From: Friedmanniella sp.
GTDB lineage: Bacteria > Actinomycetota > Actinomycetes > Propionibacteriales > Propionibacteriaceae
Direction: 5' to 3'
Length of the DNA: 5,279 bases
NCBI GenBank assembly: GCA_025964935.1
Contig: JAOPXW010000111.1
Span: 1 to 5,279 of the forward strand
Shown here: positions 4,602-5,279 of the stretch, in pieces
Layout: every line of letters starts with the position of its first letter
Position numbering within the stretch: the stretch's first letter is position 1
Program-made: the position numbers and the translations under genes
Notes under the pieces: generated by a model
Database searches by the model: none
Told to the model about the DNA's origin: nothing
Seen by the model: only the letters and a program-made list of their open reading frames with translations

Positions 4602-5279
4602 AGCGGTCGCGCCAGCTGTGGCTGGGGGTCCAGCCGAAGAGCTCCTGCATCCGGGCGCAGCTGAAGGCCGACCGCGGGTCCTCGTAGTCGTCGGCGAAGC
4701 TGGCGTAGCCGTCGTAGAACTCCGCCATCAGGTCGCGCAGGCCGCGCTTCGCGCGGGTGTCGGCGGCGGCGATCAGGCACACCTCGTGCCCGGTGCTGGT
4801 TCCCTCCAGGGCGGCCAGGTAGGCGGTGCCGACGTCGCGCGCGTCGATGTAGCTCCAGAAGTTCACCTTGCTGCGGGCCGGGTCCTCCCACTCCTGCGCG
4901 AACGCGCCGTAGGCGTCCGGCGGGATGACGTTGTTGATCCGCAGGCCGACCCAGGCCGTGCCGGGGTGGCGGACGGCGAGCGAGTCCGCGATCACCTCGC
5001 TGAGGTACTTGCTCAGCGCGTAGGCGTTGGGCGAGGGGCGGCGCTCGGACTCGTTAAAGGGGATCTGCGCCGGCACGACCCCCTCGGTGAGCAGGCCCGT
5101 GGCCATCTCGCTGGAGGCGTAGACGACGCGGGGGATGCCGAGGTCGCCCGCCGCCTGGAGGATGTTGTGGGTGCTGACCACGTTGTTGTCGAACACGTCG
5201 ACCTGCGCCTGCCCGCTCGGGGACGGGTTGGCGGCGAGGTGGCAGTGGCCCTCCGGCCGGTACTGGAAGAGGGCGTCGT
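4600..5279 (-). CDS. NAD-dependent epimerase/dehydratase (extended SDR), N-terminus outside window
   Basis: This is the C-terminal 225 residues of an extended short-chain dehydrogenase/reductase, a cytosolic NAD(P)-dependent enzyme that typically acts on nucleotide sugars or other sugar-like substrates. In the visible fragment, HCHLAANPSP (11-20) matches the V-x-H-L-A-A strand of the cofactor domain, and FDNNVVSTHNILQAA (29-43) the N-x-x-x-T-x-N helix. VVYASSE (51-57) carries the active-site Ser region, and Y86-A-L-S-K90 is the catalytic Y-x-x-x-K pair. LRINNV (112-117) and WSYIDARDVGTAYLAAL (141-157) belong to the substrate half. The end FGWTPSHSWRDR matches the usual family C-terminus, so the 3' end is intact. 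The glycine-rich GxxGxxG motif and start codon lie beyond the right edge; the GTG at 5196 is internal because the frame stays open and conserved to 5279. Actinomycete relatives are mostly annotated only as NAD(P)-dependent oxidoreductases, so the substrate is not known. It is followed at 84 bp by the photolyase-like gene on the same strand. Confidence 0.92.
   Translation of the reverse strand, partial: DALFQYRPEGHCHLAANPSPSGQAQVDVFDNNVVSTHNILQAAGDLGIPRVVYASSEMATGLLTEGVVPAQIPFNESERRPSPNAYALSKYLSEVIADSLAVRHPGTAWVGLRINNVIPPDAYGAFAQEWEDPARSKVNFWSYIDARDVGTAYLAALEGTSTGHEVCLIAAADTRAKRGLRDLMAEFYDGYASFADDYEDPRSAFSCARMQELFGWTPSHSWRDR

Noticed and set aside
4211..4687. Rightward 158-codon frame across the photolyase-epimerase gap
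   Set aside because: It lies opposite two recognised genes and has no recognisable domain or ribosome binding site.

Overview
The window is high-GC DNA with codons that overwhelmingly end in G or C, purine-rich ribosome binding sites and GTG starts. With the gene families present, this points to an actinomycete chromosome (Actinomycetota); the genus cannot be fixed from the sequence alone. No RNA gene, transposon, CRISPR array or phage feature was seen.

Layout: the left part reads rightward. It holds the 3' end of a TetR-family repressor gene (1-464, start outside the window), a 181-bp gap with a two-tier inverted repeat (566-616), and a complete 657-residue APC-superfamily permease (646-2619) with 12 predicted membrane helices and a soluble C-terminal domain of about 170 residues. 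The right part reads leftward. It holds an NAD-dependent epimerase/dehydratase gene cut by the window edge (4600-5279), a photolyase/cryptochrome-like flavoprotein (3235-4515), and a 153-residue protein of unknown family (2646-3107). The two blocks converge at a strong hairpin (2605-2634) in a 26-bp gap, which probably terminates transcription from both sides.

The most unusual gene is the photolyase-like one. Its FAD-binding domain comes first and a photolyase-type alpha/beta domain comes last, the reverse of the usual order. It also carries four cysteines (C150, C234, C237, C243) spaced much like the [4Fe-4S] ligands of the FeS-BCP/CryPro bacterial photolyases. It may be a circularly permuted, iron-sulphur member of the cryptochrome/photolyase family. 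Its activity (DNA repair or light sensing) cannot be read from the sequence.

Functional links between genes are weak. The TetR protein could control the permease that follows it, and the leader hairpin could regulate the permease, but neither is shown. The three leftward genes are separated by 84 and 127 bp, with hairpins at the gene ends, so they need not form one operon.
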